Source of the DNA: VAZQ01 sp035263865
GTDB taxonomy: Bacteria > Pseudomonadota > Alphaproteobacteria > Rhizobiales > Xanthobacteraceae
Assembly: GCA_035263865.1 (NCBI GenBank)
Contig: DATFQX010000443.1
Span: 1 to 64,000, forward strand
DNA: 64,000 bases
Reading direction: 5' to 3'
How positions within the stretch are numbered: position 1 is the first letter of the stretch; each line of letters starts with the position of its first letter. The notes under the pieces were generated by a model. The model searched no databases, was not told the origin of the DNA, and saw only the letters and a program-made list of their open reading frames with translations. Positions 1-7,651 of the stretch are shown here, in pieces. Made by a program: the position numbers and the translations under genes.

Positions 1-735
1 GTGGAGGCGGTCGCGCTCGGGGAAGACGGCCTCATCGCCGGCATCAAGCCCGGCGCTGCCTATTTTGACCTGTCGACCAATTCGCCGAGTGTTGTGAAGA
101 AGCTCAACGCTGCCTTCGCCCTGAAGGGTGCGCACATGCTGGACGCGCCCGTGAGCGGCGGCCCAGCTGGTGCAGCATCCCGCAAGCTCGCAATCTGGAT
201 CGGCGGGGACGAAAACGTCTTCGACCGACACAAGGCCGTGCTCGACGCGATTGGCGACAAGGCCGCCTATATCGGGCCGATCGGCAGCGCCACCGTGGCC
301 AAGCTCGTCCACAATATGTCGGGCTATGCGCTCATCTGTGCGCTCGCCGAAACCTTTACCGTGGGCGTGAAGGCGGGCGTCGAGCCGCTCGCGCTGTGGC
401 AAGCGGTCCGCCAAGGCGCGGCCGGGCGCCGTTTTACGTTCGATGCTTTGATCGACCAGTTCCTGCCCGGCAAGTACGATCCGCCGGCCTTCGCGCTCAA
501 GCTCGCCCACAAAGACGTTTCGCTCGCCAACGCGCTCGGGCGCGACCTCGGCGTGCCCATGCGCATGTGCAATCTCACGCTCGCCGAGATGACGGAGGCT
601 CTCGCGCGTGGCTGGGGCGGCCGCGATTCGCGCTCGGTGATGCTGCTCCAGCAGGAACGCGCGGGTGTCAAGATCGCGGTGGATCCCGAGCGGTTGGGCG
701 AAGCGCTCGCGCCTGCGATCCCAGGCTCCCGCTAA
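1..735 (+). CDS. NAD(P)-dependent oxidoreductase, 3-hydroxyisobutyrate dehydrogenase family (5' partial)
   Basis: The reading frame is open at the first base of the window, so the N-terminal dinucleotide-binding part (GxGxxG) lies outside. The visible 244 residues carry the substrate-loop motif DAPVSGG (48-54) and the catalytic lysine motif KLVHN (K101, N105), followed by the all-helical C-terminal domain of this beta-hydroxyacid dehydrogenase family. Family members oxidise 3-hydroxyisobutyrate, tartronate semialdehyde and related 3-hydroxyacids with NAD or NADP in the cytosol. Full-length proteins are about 290-300 residues, so roughly 50-60 residues are missing. Which hydroxyacid is used cannot be told from the sequence. 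Confidence 0.9.
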   Translation: MEAVALGEDGLIAGIKPGAAYFDLSTNSPSVVKKLNAAFALKGAHMLDAPVSGGPAGAASRKLAIWIGGDENVFDRHKAVLDAIGDKAAYIGPIGSATVAKLVHNMSGYALICALAETFTVGVKAGVEPLALWQAVRQGAAGRRFTFDALIDQFLPGKYDPPAFALKLAHKDVSLANALGRDLGVPMRMCNLTLAEMTEALARGWGGRDSRSVMLLQQERAGVKIAVDPERLGEALAPAIPGSR

Positions 736-864
736 AAACCGCCTCAACCATCGGGGCATAGGCTCGGGGAAACCCTGGCCAGATTTCAAGTGAATCCCTG
801 ATTGCTTGTGACAAGCGCGGGCGCGAAAACCAAGGCTGGTCGTTGCAACACCGCGGGGTCTGTC

Positions 865-1440
865 ATGACATCCGTCGCCAATCCACCGCTTGGGCCACGC
901 GTGCTGCTGCACGCCCTTGCCAAGCACTGGTGGCTGCTGCTCTTGCGCGGCATCTGTGCTATCCTGTTCGGGGTGCTCACCTTCGTCTGGCCCGGAATAA
1001 CGTTGCTCACGCTGGTGCTCCTCTACGGAGCCTACGCGCTCGCTGACGGCATGCTGGCACTCGCGGAAGCCATCATGGGCGGCGCCCCAGCACCGCGCTG
1101 GTGGCTCGCGCTTGTGGGACTGTTGGGCATCGCCGTCGGAATACTGACGTTCGCGTGGCCGGGCATCACTGCGCTCGTGCTGCTGCTGTTCATCGCCGGC
1201 TGGGCGATCGTGACTGGCGTCCTGCAAATCGTCGGCGCGATCAGGCTGCGCAAGGAGCTCGACAACGAGTGGTTGCTGATCTCGAGCGGCCTGCTCTCGG
1301 TCATCTTCGGATTGATTCTGGTGGTCCAGCCCGGAACAGGCGCATTGGCCTTACTCTACGTCATCGGCATCTACGCGATCATCTTCGGCATTCTCGAGGT
1401 CTGGCTTTCGCTACGCCTGCGCGGACACGCAACGAGCTAG
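865..1440 (+). CDS. HdeD family membrane protein
   Basis: A 191-residue protein of six hydrophobic segments arranged as three similar helical pairs, each containing the phrase (I/V)-x-F-x-W-P-G-I-T or a close variant (around residues 25-40 and 85-100), as in HdeD/DUF308 proteins. HdeD in Escherichia coli is an inner-membrane protein of the acid-resistance island; the molecular role of most homologues is unknown. The ATG at 865 was preferred over an upstream non-ATG start at 802, because the extra 21 residues are not hydrophobic and do not look like a leader. It stands alone between a dehydrogenase and a globin gene. Confidence 0.85.
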   Translation: MTSVANPPLGPRVLLHALAKHWWLLLLRGICAILFGVLTFVWPGITLLTLVLLYGAYALADGMLALAEAIMGGAPAPRWWLALVGLLGIAVGILTFAWPGITALVLLLFIAGWAIVTGVLQIVGAIRLRKELDNEWLLISSGLLSVIFGLILVVQPGTGALALLYVIGIYAIIFGILEVWLSLRLRGHATS

Positions 1441-1531
1441 AGCGATGATGGAATACGCGCGCTGGTACGGCTGTCGTGTAGGAATCGTTCCTGCTGCCAC
1501 CCACGAGGCGATCGAATAAACGAGGGGGTAA

Positions 1532-1978
1532 ATGCAGCGCTCTTCGATGACACCCGAGCAGATTGATTTGATTAGGAAATCATTCGACGCGTTGTGGCCA
1601 TTCCGTCGCAAGCTCGCCGAGGAGTTCTACGGCCGCTTCTTTGAACTCGCGCCCGATACCCGGCGCTTGTTTCCCAACGATATGGAAAGGCAGCAGCTCA
1701 AGCTGATGGATACAATCGCTGCGATTGTCGGTACGCTCGATCAGCGTGAACTATTCCAATCCATCATCAGTCATACAGGACGCAAGCACGCGGACTTCGG
1801 AGTACAGACATCGCATTTCATTGCGTTCGGTGAGGCACTGATATGGGGCTTGCAACGGCGATTTGGCCCCGCGTTTACTCCAGAGATGCAGCAGGCATGG
1901 ATTGTGCTCTATGACGCGATCCAGGCGGAAATGATGCGTGCCGCAACAAGCAAGTCTGAAAATTCCGGTACTCACTAG
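1532..1978 (+). CDS. Single-domain globin (Vitreoscilla/flavohaemoglobin-like haem domain)
   Basis: A 148-residue globin without the FAD/NAD reductase domain of flavohaemoglobins. Helix B has the FY-x-x-FF pattern with Y33 in the B10 position, the CD1 phenylalanine is F47 (LF-P), and the proximal haem ligand is H86 in the KHADFGV motif, matching the F8 histidine of Vitreoscilla haemoglobin. Tyr-B10 suggests tight O2 or NO binding. The likely role is oxygen binding or nitric-oxide detoxification in the cytoplasm with a separate reductase; that is inference. The start ATG follows a GGGGG stretch about 5 bases upstream. Confidence 0.9.
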   Translation: MQRSSMTPEQIDLIRKSFDALWPFRRKLAEEFYGRFFELAPDTRRLFPNDMERQQLKLMDTIAAIVGTLDQRELFQSIISHTGRKHADFGVQTSHFIAFGEALIWGLQRRFGPAFTPEMQQAWIVLYDAIQAEMMRAATSKSENSGTH

Positions 1979-1986
1979 GTGGTCGA

Positions 1987-2062
1987 ATGAGACGCCGCGA
2001 GTTCATTACGCTGCTCGACAGCGGGCGGCGGATGCCCGCTCGCGGCACGCACGCATCAACTA
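1987..2062 (+). pseudogene. Remnant of PF04392 ABC solute-binding protein: frameshifted signal-peptide end
   Basis: From the ATG at 1987 the frame reads MRRREFITLL, the hallmark twin-arginine leader of PF04392 (ABC_sub_bind) binding proteins in rhizobia. After about 2016 the match continues one frame over as GGGCPLAAR, the rest of the usual 'GGAAAWPLAAR' leader. So the 5' end of a binding-protein gene is present but broken by a frameshift within 35 bases. A C-terminal remnant of the same family lies at 2333-2392; the roughly 900-base middle is gone. Confidence 0.8.
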
Positions 2063-2154
2063 GGCGAAGTTGCGTTGGTCATCCCCTGCGGAAGGGACGC
2101 TGCGGCTGCTCGACTTTCATGCGTACCAACCGAATCTCCACAGCTCCGAGACCC

Positions 2155-2304
2155 TCACGGCTTCATGGCGAAGATAACTATCCCCAAGAACAATAGCGCG
2201 ACCACGACACAAATGATGATGAATTTTAGCAGGACGCGGTGACGCCTCGCCTTCCCGAGCCACCAAGGTGATTGAAGTGATCTTGGCTGGTTTTCGCGGT
2301 CCAT
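2155..2304 (-). CDS. Predicted 49-residue single-pass membrane protein
   Basis: A short frame read from an ATG at 2304 to a TGA at 2155. Residues 1-23 are polar and basic (MDRENQPRS..., GKARRHR) and residues 24-46 form one uninterrupted hydrophobic segment (V-L-L-K-F-I-I-I-C-V-V-V-A-L-L-F-L-G-I-V-I-F-A), ending in MKP. A good ribosome-binding sequence GGGAG lies 8 bases upstream of the ATG. The basic N-terminus predicts a cytoplasmic N-terminus. It sits, on the opposite strand, inside the gap left by the decayed binding-protein gene. I do not recognise the family. The regular hydrophobic helix and the ribosome-binding site argue for a real gene, but the small size keeps this uncertain. Confidence 0.55.
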   Translation of the reverse strand: MDRENQPRSLQSPWWLGKARRHRVLLKFIIICVVVALLFLGIVIFAMKP

Positions 2305-2332
2305 GGTGCTAACTCCCAATCAGCAGCATCGT

Positions 2333-2392
2333 TTGGCCCTCGGACTTGAGGTACCGGCGACCGTCCTTGCGCGCGCCAAGTCGGTGATCGAA
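2333..2392 (+). pseudogene. Remnant of PF04392 ABC solute-binding protein: C-terminal end
   Basis: The frame reads LALGLEVPATVLARAKSVIE, which is the conserved C-terminal signature of PF04392 binding proteins (compare KTAKALGLTVP...ANEVIE at the end of the intact gene at 52902-53942). It runs on without the stop codon expected at that place. Together with the leader remnant at 1987-2062 it marks the two ends of one lost gene. Confidence 0.75.
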
Positions 2393-2531
2393 CAAGACCG
2401 TCCCAATCCGGTCGCAAGCGAACCTGACATCGACAATATATTCCTCCGCATAAGCAAGAAGATCGAGCAAGAGTGCGCTCCCTGTTCACAGGTGGCAACC
2501 GAAACCAGACGTCGTCCCGTTTGGAGTAAGC

Positions 2532-3743
2532 ATGACGATCAGTACTGCGGTCGAGCCCGTCGAGCCATCCGACAAGACTGCAGCAAAGCGAGGCGAACGG
2601 CGTGCGCTGGGCGTCGCCTGCGGCGCGCATCTGCTGCATGACGGTTATACCGATCTCGTCTGGGTCGCCCTCCCGATCTGGCAAGCCGAGTTCGGCTTGA
2701 ACTATGCGATGGTTGGCCTATTGCGCACGATCTACAGCGGCACCCTGGCAAGTCTGCAAATCCCTGCCGCGGCAATCGCGGCGCGCATCGGTGCCGGGAC
2801 CGTGCTTTCGGCGGGGACCGCCTTGGCCGGCCTGTGTTACTGCCTGGCCGGCCTCGGTTCGGGACTTGCGTTGCTCGTTTTAGTGCTGTTTCTGGGCGGG
2901 GTTGGCGCGGCCACGCAGCATCCGATCAGTTCGGCGCTGGTGATGCGCGCGTTCATCGGAGCGCGATCGCTCAAGGCCTTCGGCGCTTACAATTTCGCTG
3001 GCGACGTCGGTAAAGTTCTATTGCCCGCGACGGCGACAAGCTTGTTGCTGATCCTGCCGTGGCGGCCGGCATACACACTGCTTGGACTCGCCGGCATCGT
3101 CGCGGCGATGGTGATCGCCATTCTAACCCCTAAGCTCGCGCCGGAGCCGCGCCCGCCCTCCGCCGAACTTGACCTTGGTGAGCGCGGCGAAGGCGATACT
3201 GCGCGGCGGTTCGGCTTTCGCATTCTTGTCCTGTTCGGCATCACAGACAGCGTCGTGCGAGGCAGCTTTTTTGTGTGTCTGCCGTTCCTGCTGATCGGAA
3301 AGGGGGCGGCTGTCACGACCGCTGGATTCGCTTTGACGCTAGTGTTTGTCGGCGGCGCCGCCGGGAAGCTTGCCTGCGGATGGATCGCTAATTGGCTCGG
3401 CAACGTCGCTACCATCGCTATTTGTCAGGCGCTCGGCTCAGTGGGAATTGTCGTGATCTTGCTGCTGCCGCTGCAACTGACGCTGATCATCCTTCCATTC
3501 GTCGGTCTTGTGCTTAACGGCGTCACGACCGTGATCTACGGCTCTGTGCCAAAGTATGCCGCGCCGGAAAGGCGCACACATCTGCTCAGCGTGTTCTACA
3601 CGATCGCGATCGGGGCGGCCGCCCTCTCGCCGCCCGCTGCAGGGTTCCTCAGCGACGCCATCGGCATTCCCGGCACCATCATCATCGTATCGGCGCTGAC
3701 GCTGGCCACGGTTCCATGCGCGTTTCTGCTTAAGGACACCTGA
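2532..3743 (+). CDS. MFS transporter, fosmidomycin-resistance (Fsr)-like
   Basis: A 403-residue integral membrane protein with about twelve hydrophobic helices and a charged cytoplasmic loop near residues 205-230 (EPRPPSAELDLGERGEGD), the centre of the MFS fold. The first helix begins with AHLLHDGYTDLVWVALPIWQ, close to the HxxxDxYxxxLxPLLP pattern of Fsr-type exporters. The probable role is proton-coupled efflux of a small anionic drug or metabolite; the actual substrate is not readable. GGAG lies 5-8 bases before the ATG. It is a single-gene unit convergent with the next gene. Confidence 0.8.
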   Translation: MTISTAVEPVEPSDKTAAKRGERRALGVACGAHLLHDGYTDLVWVALPIWQAEFGLNYAMVGLLRTIYSGTLASLQIPAAAIAARIGAGTVLSAGTALAGLCYCLAGLGSGLALLVLVLFLGGVGAATQHPISSALVMRAFIGARSLKAFGAYNFAGDVGKVLLPATATSLLLILPWRPAYTLLGLAGIVAAMVIAILTPKLAPEPRPPSAELDLGERGEGDTARRFGFRILVLFGITDSVVRGSFFVCLPFLLIGKGAAVTTAGFALTLVFVGGAAGKLACGWIANWLGNVATIAICQALGSVGIVVILLLPLQLTLIILPFVGLVLNGVTTVIYGSVPKYAAPERRTHLLSVFYTIAIGAAALSPPAAGFLSDAIGIPGTIIIVSALTLATVPCAFLLKDT

Positions 3744-3933
3744 GCCGCCGTCTAAAATGGACCGCCGGGTAGAGTAACCGCCACCGAATCCGGTTTTGGC
3801 TTTAGAACCGATTGGCACCGCAGTTCTATCGGCCGGCTGGCGCATTTGGACCCCTGCCTTTCAAGGTCTCTGGTCCGCAACCTCTTCGCGCCTTGGATTG
3901 GCGCGCGTCTTCTCTCTCCGTTTGTGGGCGCGG

Positions 3934-4299
3934 TCACAACGAGGCAAGCGCGAGAGCGAGCAGGACCGAGGCGCCGGAGAAGGCGATAAGGGCAGCGCGC
4001 CCGTTGACGAGACGGTCGGGCATCGGCCGCAACAGGAGCGGCGCCACCAAGATTGCCGCCCCGCCTGCGATCACCACCGCCGGCCAAGGGAGGATGCGCC
4101 AAGCTGCGAGTGCGCCGACAATGAGCGAAAGCGCAAGCAAGGCGCAGGCGCCGAACAGGACGGCGCCGCCGAGGCCACCGCGCAACGCGGGCGCGCGCTG
4201 CTCGTGCGGGAAATGCCCGCTGGCGGCAAGCGCCCCGAGGGCGGCCGAGAGCACCAGCGCGGCGAACAGCACGAACGGGAGGATGGCCTCGCGCGGCAT
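3934..4299 (-). CDS. Hypothetical four-helix membrane protein
   Basis: A 121-residue protein with four strongly hydrophobic segments (roughly residues 5-27, 42-66, 70-90 and 98-119) linked by short polar loops, one of them HFPHEQR. No family is recognised. The ATG at 4299 is preceded by GGAG. A GTG directly before it would add one residue. The gene is divergent from the GntR regulator gene, sharing an 90-base promoter region that contains an inverted repeat, so the regulator may also control it. Long frames on the other strand over this segment are shadows. Confidence 0.65.
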   Translation of the reverse strand: MPREAILPFVLFAALVLSAALGALAASGHFPHEQRAPALRGGLGGAVLFGACALLALSLIVGALAAWRILPWPAVVIAGGAAILVAPLLLRPMPDRLVNGRAALIAFSGASVLLALALASL

Positions 4300-4352
4300 C
4301 ACATGTCTCCATTCTCGTCCTTGACCGCCGCGCGGACGCCGCTTCTAATATA

Positions 4353-4373
4353 CGACACATATATCAGTTGTCG
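4353..4373. promoter_or_regulatory. Inverted repeat, candidate operator of the adjacent GntR regulator
   Basis: CGACA at 4353-4357 and TGTCG at 4369-4373 form an inverted repeat around an AT-rich core (CATATATCAGT). It lies 17 bases before the regulator start codon, between divergent genes, where FadR-type GntR proteins usually autoregulate. The core 9-mer ATATATCAG recurs at 10137-10145, ahead of the hydroxylase gene of the same unit. Binding is inferred, not shown. Confidence 0.45.
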
Positions 4374-4389
4374 AACCGGGGAGTGGGAT

Positions 4390-5103
4390 ATGCCGGTCCA
4401 TCGCGCAGCGAGAAGTAGGCAGGCGGCGTTGCCGCAGCCGCTGCGCGCGAGGACCGCGGCAAACGGACGAGAGAGTCTCACAGAGCAGGCCTACCGAGTG
4501 ATCGAGGAACAGATCGTCACGCTTCGGCTCAAGCCCGGCGACATCTTGTCGGAGCAGCTGCTCTCGACCACGACAAAATTCGGGCGCACGCCCATCCGCG
4601 AGGCGCTACAGCGGCTCGCGCGCGAGGGGCTGATCACCATTCTGCCGCGCAAGGGCATCCTGGTTTCCGACATCAATCCGCGCAACCAACTGCTCGTTCT
4701 GGAAGTGCGCCGGGAGCTCGAACGGCTGCTGAGTCGGACCGGGGCCGAGCGGGCGACGGCGGCGCAGCGTGCACGGCTGCAAGATATCGCCCGCGGCATG
4801 GATGAGGCCGCGAGGCGCAACGACGACATTGCCTTCATGCGGCTTGACCGCGAGTTCAATGCGCTGATGATCGCGTGCCCGCATAACGATTATGCCGCGC
4901 GCTCGATGAAGCTGCTGCAGGGCCTGTCGCGGCGTTTTTGGTACATGCACTATCGCGAGGCGGCGGATCTGCCGCTCTGTGCGCGGCTGCACGCCAACCA
5001 GGCGCGCGCGATCGCCAAGGGCGATGCCGAGGCGGCGGCGCGCGCGAGCGACAAGCTGATGGACTATGTGGAAAGCTTTACCCGCGCAACCGTGTCGGTC
5101 TGA
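4390..5103 (+). CDS. GntR family transcriptional regulator (FCD/FadR type)
   Basis: A 237-residue regulator. Residues about 32-95 form the winged helix (LTEQAYRVIEEQI, TPIREALQRLAREGLI, ILPRKGILV), and residues about 105-230 an all-helical FCD ligand domain with the spaced D/H residues typical of metal-binding FCD proteins (LDREFN around residue 152; HANQARAIAKGD near 199). Such proteins repress or activate neighbouring catabolic and transport genes and respond to an organic acid. A strong GGGGAG ribosome-binding site precedes the ATG at 4390; upstream in-frame sequence is a shadow of the divergent gene. Only 3 bases separate it from the next gene, so it heads the importer operon. Confidence 0.9.
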   Translation: MPVHRAARSRQAALPQPLRARTAANGRESLTEQAYRVIEEQIVTLRLKPGDILSEQLLSTTTKFGRTPIREALQRLAREGLITILPRKGILVSDINPRNQLLVLEVRRELERLLSRTGAERATAAQRARLQDIARGMDEAARRNDDIAFMRLDREFNALMIACPHNDYAARSMKLLQGLSRRFWYMHYREAADLPLCARLHANQARAIAKGDAEAAARASDKLMDYVESFTRATVSV

Positions 5104-5106
5104 GTC

Positions 5107-5409
5107 ATGAGCGTGTATGAGGGCAAGCGTACGATCGATGGCCTCGTCGTGACGGTCGACGGCAAAAAGCTCGACGAGCACTACGAGGTCAACCGCTTCA
5201 CCAAATTCGGCTTCGAGTGGAGCTACGAGGGTGGGAGCCCGCAACAGCTTGCGCTCGCCATCCTGTTCGATCGCCTTCGCGACAAGGAGCAGGCGATCAA
5301 GCTCAGCCAACCATTCATGAAAACGGTGATCGCCAATCTCGACAATGACTGGAAGCTGAGCGGCGAAGAGATCGACGCTTTCGTCCACGCCCATCCGCAA
5401 CCGCAATGA
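5107..5409 (+). CDS. DUF6166 family protein
   Basis: A 100-residue soluble protein. It has the family layout: an N-terminal strand region (YEGKRTIDGLVVTVDGKKL), the central F-E-W-S-Y-E-G-G-SPQQLALAIL segment, and a C-terminal helix pair ending in W-K-L-S-G-E-E-I. The biochemical role of DUF6166 is unknown. The gene begins 3 bases after the regulator and its stop is about 24 bases before the binding-protein start, so it is transcribed with the importer genes. Confidence 0.75.
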   Translation: MSVYEGKRTIDGLVVTVDGKKLDEHYEVNRFTKFGFEWSYEGGSPQQLALAILFDRLRDKEQAIKLSQPFMKTVIANLDNDWKLSGEEIDAFVHAHPQPQ

Positions 5410-5432
5410 TCAATCCTTCAGGGAGGAGTTCC

Positions 5433-6710
5433 ATGACTGTATCACGGCGAAGCTTGCTCAAATCCACGGCCGCGGTCGGCGCGCTGGCCGCCTCAGGAGA
5501 GATGTTTGCACCCGCGATCGCGCAGAACAAGCCGGTGCGCATCGGCATTCTGGCGCCACGTTCGGGCATCGCCGCGGCACCGGGAGAAAACGGCATTCGT
5601 GCGACGCAATGGGCGGTCGAGCGCTTCAACGCCGGTGGCGGCATCGCCGGCCGCAAGATCGAGCTCGTGATCGAGGAGGAATCCTCGCCCAAGGACACGA
5701 TCGAGCGCTTCGGCAAGCTCGTCCAGCAGGAGAAGGTTGACTGCGTGCAAGGCATCATCTCGACCGGCGCGGGCCTCGCGCTAGGGCCGGTAGTGGAGGA
5801 AGCTAGAGCCCTCACCATCTACTGGGACGGCACCACCCAGGACGGCGTCGACGAGAAGATTCCCAACCCGCGGTACCTGTTCCGCAGCACCGACAACGAA
5901 TGCGAGGCGATCATGTCCTCGCTGCTTGCGATCAAGTACTGGAAGGGCAGGTTCGGGACCGTGGCGGGGATCAACCCGGACTATTCCTATGGCCGCAATA
6001 ACATGGCGGCGTTCGCCGCGATGCTCAAACGGTTTAACATCGAGCATAAGGTTGTCACCGAGCAATGGCCGAAGGTCGGAACGATGGATCTGACCAGCCA
6101 TGTTGCCGCACTCAAGGCGGTCAAGCCCGACTTGATCTTCTCCTCGCTGCTGTTCGCCGATCTGCCGGTGTTCATGAAGCAGGCACATGCCGCCGAGCTG
6201 ACCAAGGACAGCAAGCTCGTGTTCCCGGCCGCGGGATGGCAGCACACGCTGATGAAGAAGGAATTCACGCCCGAAGGCATCCTATTCGGCCACAATACGT
6301 TCTATTTCGACAACCCGAATGGGTCACCGTTGGCCAAGGAGTTCGTGGCTTGGTACGAAAGAACCTACAAGGATTATCCCGAATGGGAAGCCGACCGCGC
6401 GTATTTCGCCATTGCCTCATACAAGGCGGCGGTGGAGAACGCCGCGAAGGTCAAGAACGGCAGCTGGCCGTCCCAAGACGACGTGATCGACGCCATGGCG
6501 GGGCTGTCGGTCGAAAGTCTCGGCGGCAAGGGATCCTGGCGCAAGGATCACATCGCCGAACAGACTTTCGTGCAGGGGCTCACCACGCACAATAACAAGT
6601 ACGACTTTGTCACGCTCGGCAGCTTCGAGACTATGTACGCGAGCGATCTGCAGAAGCCGCCCGGCGCCAATTTCTGGGACTGGATCAAAACGGCCAAATT
6701 CAACGTCTGA
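5433..6710 (+). CDS. Liv-type ABC transporter substrate-binding protein (Tat-exported)
   Basis: A 425-residue periplasmic binding protein of the Leu/Ile/Val/amide family (Peripla_BP_6). It begins with a twin-arginine leader (SRRSLLKS, then a hydrophobic stretch ending AIAQ). The mature protein opens with VRIGILAPRSG and continues with the typical two-lobed fold (NAGGGIAGRKIELVIEEE; DGTTQDGVDE; FGTVAGINPDYSYGR). The ATG at 5433 was chosen because AGGGAGGAG precedes it by 5-8 bases; an earlier ATG at 5406 overlaps the upstream gene. Members bind short-chain amides, amino acids or aromatic acids. It feeds the two permeases and two ATPases that follow. Confidence 0.9.
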   Translation: MTVSRRSLLKSTAAVGALAASGEMFAPAIAQNKPVRIGILAPRSGIAAAPGENGIRATQWAVERFNAGGGIAGRKIELVIEEESSPKDTIERFGKLVQQEKVDCVQGIISTGAGLALGPVVEEARALTIYWDGTTQDGVDEKIPNPRYLFRSTDNECEAIMSSLLAIKYWKGRFGTVAGINPDYSYGRNNMAAFAAMLKRFNIEHKVVTEQWPKVGTMDLTSHVAALKAVKPDLIFSSLLFADLPVFMKQAHAAELTKDSKLVFPAAGWQHTLMKKEFTPEGILFGHNTFYFDNPNGSPLAKEFVAWYERTYKDYPEWEADRAYFAIASYKAAVENAAKVKNGSWPSQDDVIDAMAGLSVESLGGKGSWRKDHIAEQTFVQGLTTHNNKYDFVTLGSFETMYASDLQKPPGANFWDWIKTAKFNV

Positions 6711-6769
6711 TCTCCCAGAGCAGAGTCGCAGCGCGCATCGATCGAGCTCTGCGGACGGGTGGTGCAGGG

Positions 6770-7651
6770 ATGGTCGCGTTCGCCAATATTCTCCTCGGCG
6801 GCGTGTTTCACGCCGCCGTCTTGTTCTTGGTTGCCGCCGGGCTGCAGCTCGTTTTCGGGGTGCAGAAGATCCTCAATCTTGCCTGCGGCTCGTTCTACGC
6901 GCTCGGTGCCTATTTCGGAGTGAGCGTCGTCGGTTATGCCCTCGCTGCCGGGCTTTCGCCCTGGTTAATCATGCCGGGGCTGCTGGTCGCCGGAGTTGCG
7001 CTCGGCTTCATCGGCCCGCCGATCGAGCGCCTGCTGCGCACCGTCTACGGCCGCGACGACAGTTTCCAGCTCCTGCTCACGTTTGCGCTGGTGCTGATGT
7101 TTCAGGACGTGTTTCGATTCGTGTGGGGATCGAACCCGCGCTCGCTCGACAGCGCCTATCTCATCTACGGCGTCATCAACGCGCGCGAGTTCAGCGTGCC
7201 GGTCTACAATCTGTTGGTCATTGCAGCCGCGATCGCCACGGCGGCAGGCTTCGGAGCGCTGCTTCAACGCACGAATTACGGCCGCATCCTGCGGGCCACC
7301 GCCGAGAACCGCGCCATGGCCGAGGCGCTGGGAGTCGACGTGCGGCGCCTGTATGCGGTGGTGTTCACCATTGGCGCGGTACTCGGCACCACCGCCGGCG
7401 CGCTGGTCGTGCCGACCGCCGCGGCGTCTCTCGACATGGCGATTGATTTCGTCATCGAGGCATTCGCCGTTGTGGTGATCGGCGGGCTCGGCTCGATGCG
7501 CGGCGCGCTCGCCGGCGCGCTGATCGTCGGGCTCATTCGCGCCTATGCCATCGTCCTCTATCCCGAAGCCGAGGTGCTCGCGATCTACGTGATCGTGATC
7601 GCGGTGCTGCTGCTGCGCCCGGCGGGCCTGTTCGGGCGAGCCGTGACATGA
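6770..7651 (+). CDS. Branched-chain amino acid-type ABC transporter permease (LivH-like)
   Basis: A 293-residue inner-membrane protein with about eight hydrophobic helices. Family marks are GLQLVFGVQKILNLACGSFYALGAY near the N-terminus and the ABC-ATPase contact region with RATAENRAMAEALGVDV (about residues 174-190), followed by VVIGGLGSMRGALAGALIVG. It forms the translocation pore with the LivM-like partner, whose start overlaps its stop by 4 bases. The substrate is that of the binding protein upstream and is not known. Confidence 0.92.
   Translation: MVAFANILLGGVFHAAVLFLVAAGLQLVFGVQKILNLACGSFYALGAYFGVSVVGYALAAGLSPWLIMPGLLVAGVALGFIGPPIERLLRTVYGRDDSFQLLLTFALVLMFQDVFRFVWGSNPRSLDSAYLIYGVINAREFSVPVYNLLVIAAAIATAAGFGALLQRTNYGRILRATAENRAMAEALGVDVRRLYAVVFTIGAVLGTTAGALVVPTAAASLDMAIDFVIEAFAVVVIGGLGSMRGALAGALIVGLIRAYAIVLYPEAEVLAIYVIVIAVLLLRPAGLFGRAVT

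Noticed and set aside
2303..2641. 112-residue frame overlapping the MFS start
   Set aside because: Only its first part has meaning, as the C-terminal remnant of a PF04392 gene; the rest is a shadow of the MFS gene.
3796..4389. Long frame upstream of and continuous with the GntR gene
   Set aside because: It lies opposite a good membrane-protein gene, is arginine-rich low-complexity shadow sequence, and the regulator has its own strong ribosome-binding site at 4390.
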